Source of the DNA: an uncultured Eubacteriales bacterium
GTDB lineage: Bacteria; Bacillota; Clostridia; Christensenellales; Aristaeellaceae
DNA: 52,997 nt
Reading direction: 5' to 3'
Assembly: GCA_902799465.1 (NCBI GenBank)
Contig: CADCAS010000004.1
Location: forward strand, 1-52,997
Part shown: piece by piece, positions 50,868 to 52,997 of the stretch
How the letters are laid out: the number at the start of each line of letters is the position of its first letter
How positions within the stretch are numbered: position 1 is the first letter of the stretch
Translations under genes and position numbers: made by a program
Notes under the pieces: generated by a model
Database searches by the model: none
Seen by the model: only the letters and a program-made list of their open reading frames with translations
Told to the model about the DNA's origin: nothing

Positions 50868-51044
50868 AGGGAGTAGGGAGTAGGCAGTAGGGAGTAGGGG
50901 GAGAACGGCAAAGGAATTGCATTCTAATGAAATTACGTACGTCAAGTATCCTCAAAGAGGACCCCTGGGAAACGCGGCGTAATCAATAGAAATCAACGAT
51001 TTGCCGTAACTCCCCTACTCCCTACTGCCTACTCCCTACTCCCT
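50868..51044. repeat. Intergenic palindromic repeat, family C
   Basis: Left arm AGGGAGTAGGGAGTAGGCAG and repeats (50868-50902), inner GAACGGCAAAGG / GATTTGCCGTAACTCC, shared right end AAACGCGGCGTAATCAA, right arm CTACTCCCTACTGCCTACTC (51014-51044). It reaches within 5 nt of the kinase stop. Confidence 0.85.
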
Positions 51045-51048
51045 GACA

Positions 51049-52524
51049 TCAGAAGCGCACTCTTCTCACAGCGTCCCACCAGCCCTCGTATTTCTTTGCG
51101 CGAACGTCCTGCGCCATGTCCGGGGTGTAGGTCTTGCGGTTCATCTTGTTGAACACCTCGTCCGTGAACACCCCCGTGGCCAGGCCCGCCGCGTAGGCCG
51201 CGCCGATGCCGGACAGCTCCTCCGAATCGGGGACACGCACGGGAATGTCCAGCAGATCGGACTGGATCTGCATCAGATAGGCGTTTCGCGTGGGCCCGCC
51301 GTCCACGCGCAGCTCGCCGATGGGCATCGCGGCGCTCCTGCTCATGGCGTTGACCACGTCGGCGATCTGGTAGGCGATGCAGTCCAGCGCGGCGCGAACG
51401 ATCTCATTCTTTCCGGTGGCGCGGGTCATGCCCACGATGGCGGCCTCCGCCTTGCTGTCCCAATAGGGCGCACCGAGGCCGGAGAAGGCCGGGACCAGAT
51501 AGCAGTGGTCACCCGGGTTGGCGGCGCGGGCCATCGCCTCGGTCTCACCGGGATTGGAAATCAGCTTCACATCGTCCTTGAGCCAGGTGATCACCGCGCC
51601 GGTGTAGTTGATGTTGCCCTCCAGTACGTAGTTCACCCTGCCGCCGATCTTCCACGCCAGAGAGGTCACCACGCCCTCGTCGCTGAACGCCGGCTTTTCA
51701 CCGATGTTCATCATGACCGAGGAGCCCGTGCCGTAGGTGGTCTTGGTCATGCCGGGCTTCAGGCAGCCCTGGCCGAAGAGCGCGCCGTGGCTGTCGCCCA
51801 GCACGCCGCGGATCGGGATGGGCCGGTCCAGCCAGCCGTCGAAATCCGTCTCGCCGAAGTCGCCGTCCGAATCGGTGACGGCGGCCATGCACTGGGGATC
51901 AATGCCGAACAGCGCCATCAGATCGTCGTCCCACGCCAGCGTGTTGATGTTGAACAGCTGGGTTCGGGAGGCGTTGGAGTAGTCCGTCTGATGCCGCTGG
52001 CCATGGGTCAGCCGGTACACCAGCCAGCTGTCGATGGTGCCGACGCAGATCTCGCCGCGCTTCGCGCGCTCCGCCACGCCCTCCACGTTTTGCATGATCC
52101 ACGCCACCTTCGCGGCGGGAAAATACGGGGAGAGCTGCAGGCCCGTCGTCCTGCGGACCAGCTCGCCATAGCCCTGCTTCTCCAGCGCTTCGCAGATCGC
52201 CGCGCCGCGGGAGCACTGCCACACGATGGCGTTGTACACCGGCGCGCCGGTCTGCCTGTCCCAGGCCACGGAGGTCTCCCGCTGGTTGCTGATTCCCAGG
52301 GCGACGATCTCCGCCTTGTCCACCCCGGCCTTTGCCACCACATCCCTGACCACGGCCAGGGTATTTCCGTAGATCTCCTCCGGGTCGTGCTCCACCCAGT
52401 TGCGTTCGTCCACGATCTGGCGATGGGGCCTGTCCGCGCGGCACAGCAGCGTGCCCTTTTCGTCAAACAGCAGCGCCTTGGTACCCTGGGTGCTTTGGTC
52501 AACGCTCAATATATACTTTCCCAT
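51049..52524 (-). CDS. FGGY-family kinase, glycerol-kinase-like
   Basis: 491 residues, near the GlpK length (about 500). GISNQRETSVAWDRQTGAPV and YNAIVWQCSRGA, WVEHDPEEIY, DYSNASRTQLFNINTLAWD, TKTTYGTGSSVMMNIGEK and FSGLGAPYWDS strongly recall glycerol kinase. Two substrate-pocket spots differ: the N-terminal loop is DQSTQGTKA rather than DQGTTSSRA, and the catalytic Asp motif is GDSHGALFG rather than GDQQAALFG. It may phosphorylate another polyol or tetritol. ATG 52524 with GGAGAG 8 nt upstream. No glpF or glpO neighbour. It could supply phosphosugar to the isomerase at 19324, which is inference. Confidence 0.88.
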   Translation of the reverse strand: MGKYILSVDQSTQGTKALLFDEKGTLLCRADRPHRQIVDERNWVEHDPEEIYGNTLAVVRDVVAKAGVDKAEIVALGISNQRETSVAWDRQTGAPVYNAIVWQCSRGAAICEALEKQGYGELVRRTTGLQLSPYFPAAKVAWIMQNVEGVAERAKRGEICVGTIDSWLVYRLTHGQRHQTDYSNASRTQLFNINTLAWDDDLMALFGIDPQCMAAVTDSDGDFGETDFDGWLDRPIPIRGVLGDSHGALFGQGCLKPGMTKTTYGTGSSVMMNIGEKPAFSDEGVVTSLAWKIGGRVNYVLEGNINYTGAVITWLKDDVKLISNPGETEAMARAANPGDHCYLVPAFSGLGAPYWDSKAEAAIVGMTRATGKNEIVRAALDCIAYQIADVVNAMSRSAAMPIGELRVDGGPTRNAYLMQIQSDLLDIPVRVPDSEELSGIGAAYAAGLATGVFTDEVFNKMNRKTYTPDMAQDVRAKKYEGWWDAVRRVRF

Positions 52525-52642
52525 TGCGCTCTCTCCATTTTGCGCATCGAAGGCAGTGCCCCGATGCGCATTCTCATAGTGTTCGCTTATCCCGGTCGCT
52601 CCCCGCAGCGGCCTCCGCCGCCACGGCTTCATTGTATCCTAT

Positions 52643-52671
52643 ATTTTACTAAATACTTACAAGCCTGTCAA
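52643..52671 (-). promoter_or_regulatory. Promoter of the FGGY kinase gene
   Basis: TTGACA (52666-52671), 17-bp spacer, TAAAAT (52643-52648); leader about 110 nt. Confidence 0.8.
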
Positions 52672-52732
52672 GTCTCTTATCGTTCCAACGTGGCGTTTCC
52701 TCCTGCGCCTTTCCCATCAAAGCAGTGTTTTT

Positions 52733-52900
52733 TAATTGGGAATTTGGAATTGGGAATTGGGAATTGAAATGGCCCGGACTGCGTAGGGGCGGCGCCGCCC
52801 GCCGGGTCGTACTGATCGCGTCGGTATAGGGCGGGCAGCCAAAGGCCGCCCCTACAGCGCGCGCGGCAGCCGTCACCCCTTTTCCCTTTTCCCTTTTCCC
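52733..52900. repeat. Intergenic palindromic repeat, family A, inverted core and unequal arms
   Basis: Left arm AATTGGG/AATTTGG (52733-52767), core GTAGGGGCGGCGCCGCCC, GGGTCGTACTGATCGCGTCG, GGCCGCCCCTACAG and GCGCGCGGCAGCCGTC; right arm is CCCTTTT x3-type, which does not mirror the left arm. From 52901 to 52997 I see no gene or signal. Confidence 0.75.
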
Positions 52901-52997
52901 GGTCACTTGCCAAAGTAAACGCAGTAATGACAGAGTAAATGCAAGAGGGTTCGTTTAGTCTGTCAAAAAAGTGGAGACGATAAGTGCGAGATACCAA

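Noticed and set aside
52677..52997. 106-residue minus-strand frame at the right edge
   Set aside because: It runs through the family A repeat and its composition follows the repeat, so no gene is supported.
1..52997. tRNA, rRNA, riboswitch, T-box or prophage features
   Set aside because: I looked for cloverleaf ends, conserved rRNA blocks, T-box TGGNACCGCG, SAM or TPP motifs and integrase or phage structural genes and saw none; a covariance-model search would be decisive.

Overview
The window reads as chromosomal DNA of a high-GC, low-complexity-operon Firmicute of the class Clostridia, plausibly a gut lineage near Christensenellales or Oscillospirales (inference, not proven). Supporting signs are ScpB, an LPXTG-type surface protein with Cna-B/SpaA-like modules, a CIRCE heat-shock operator, YesM/YesN-type two-component proteins, SpoIIE-type phosphatase and RsbW-like domains, a DUF4317 protein, and strong sigma-A promoters with GGAGG ribosome sites. 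I see no rRNA, tRNA, CRISPR array, prophage, or complete transposase gene. I annotate 36 protein genes.

Layout. 1-5 kb: a Pro/Glu-rich membrane protein with a peptidoglycan-binding domain, scpB, a small SleB-like protein that lacks the usual catalytic Glu, and a methionine gamma-lyase/aluminium-resistance family PLP enzyme. 5-10 kb: a translationally coupled operon of a DUF2156-GNAT protein, a Cache-HAMP-PP2C (SpoIIE-type) phosphatase and a MATE transporter fused to an RsbW-like domain. 10-14.3 kb: a polar amino-acid ABC system made of a 991-residue chain of binding-protein lobes fused to the permease, plus an ATPase that carries another degenerate RsbW-like domain. 14.6-20 kb: a CUT2 sugar ABC operon headed by an RpiB/LacAB-type isomerase. 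20-26.4 kb: housekeeping and small metabolic genes (GATase-like, GNAT, RidA, CstA, TRIC/UPF0126, two envelope or hypothetical proteins). 26.6-33 kb: a 2106-residue surface adhesin whose middle is much poorer in GC than its ends. 33.5-35.2 kb: a LURP-one-like and a DUF1349 protein. 35.3-43.1 kb: a second CUT2 sugar ABC operon followed by an adjoining histidine kinase, response regulator and membrane-anchored binding protein that form a probable three-component sugar sensor. 43-48.3 kb: DUF4317, an AarF/UbiB kinase with HdeD-like partner, and Hsp20 under CIRCE control. 49-52.5 kb: a second MATE-RsbW fusion and a glycerol-kinase-like FGGY kinase.

Two themes stand out. First, three transporter components carry C-terminal RsbW/HATPase-like domains, and one lies in an operon with a PP2C phosphatase: this looks like partner-switch signalling machinery attached to transport. 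Two of the three domains have lost the N-box Asn, and the third keeps it. Second, almost every inter-operon gap holds a 130-390 bp palindromic repeat whose arms are tandem short units (GAATTAG, GGAGAATGG-like, or GGGAGTA-like). These elements avoid the inside of operons, sometimes supply the stop codon of the neighbouring gene, contain smaller nested palindromes, and include nearly identical or inverted-core copies. They look like a non-autonomous mobile or structural element family.
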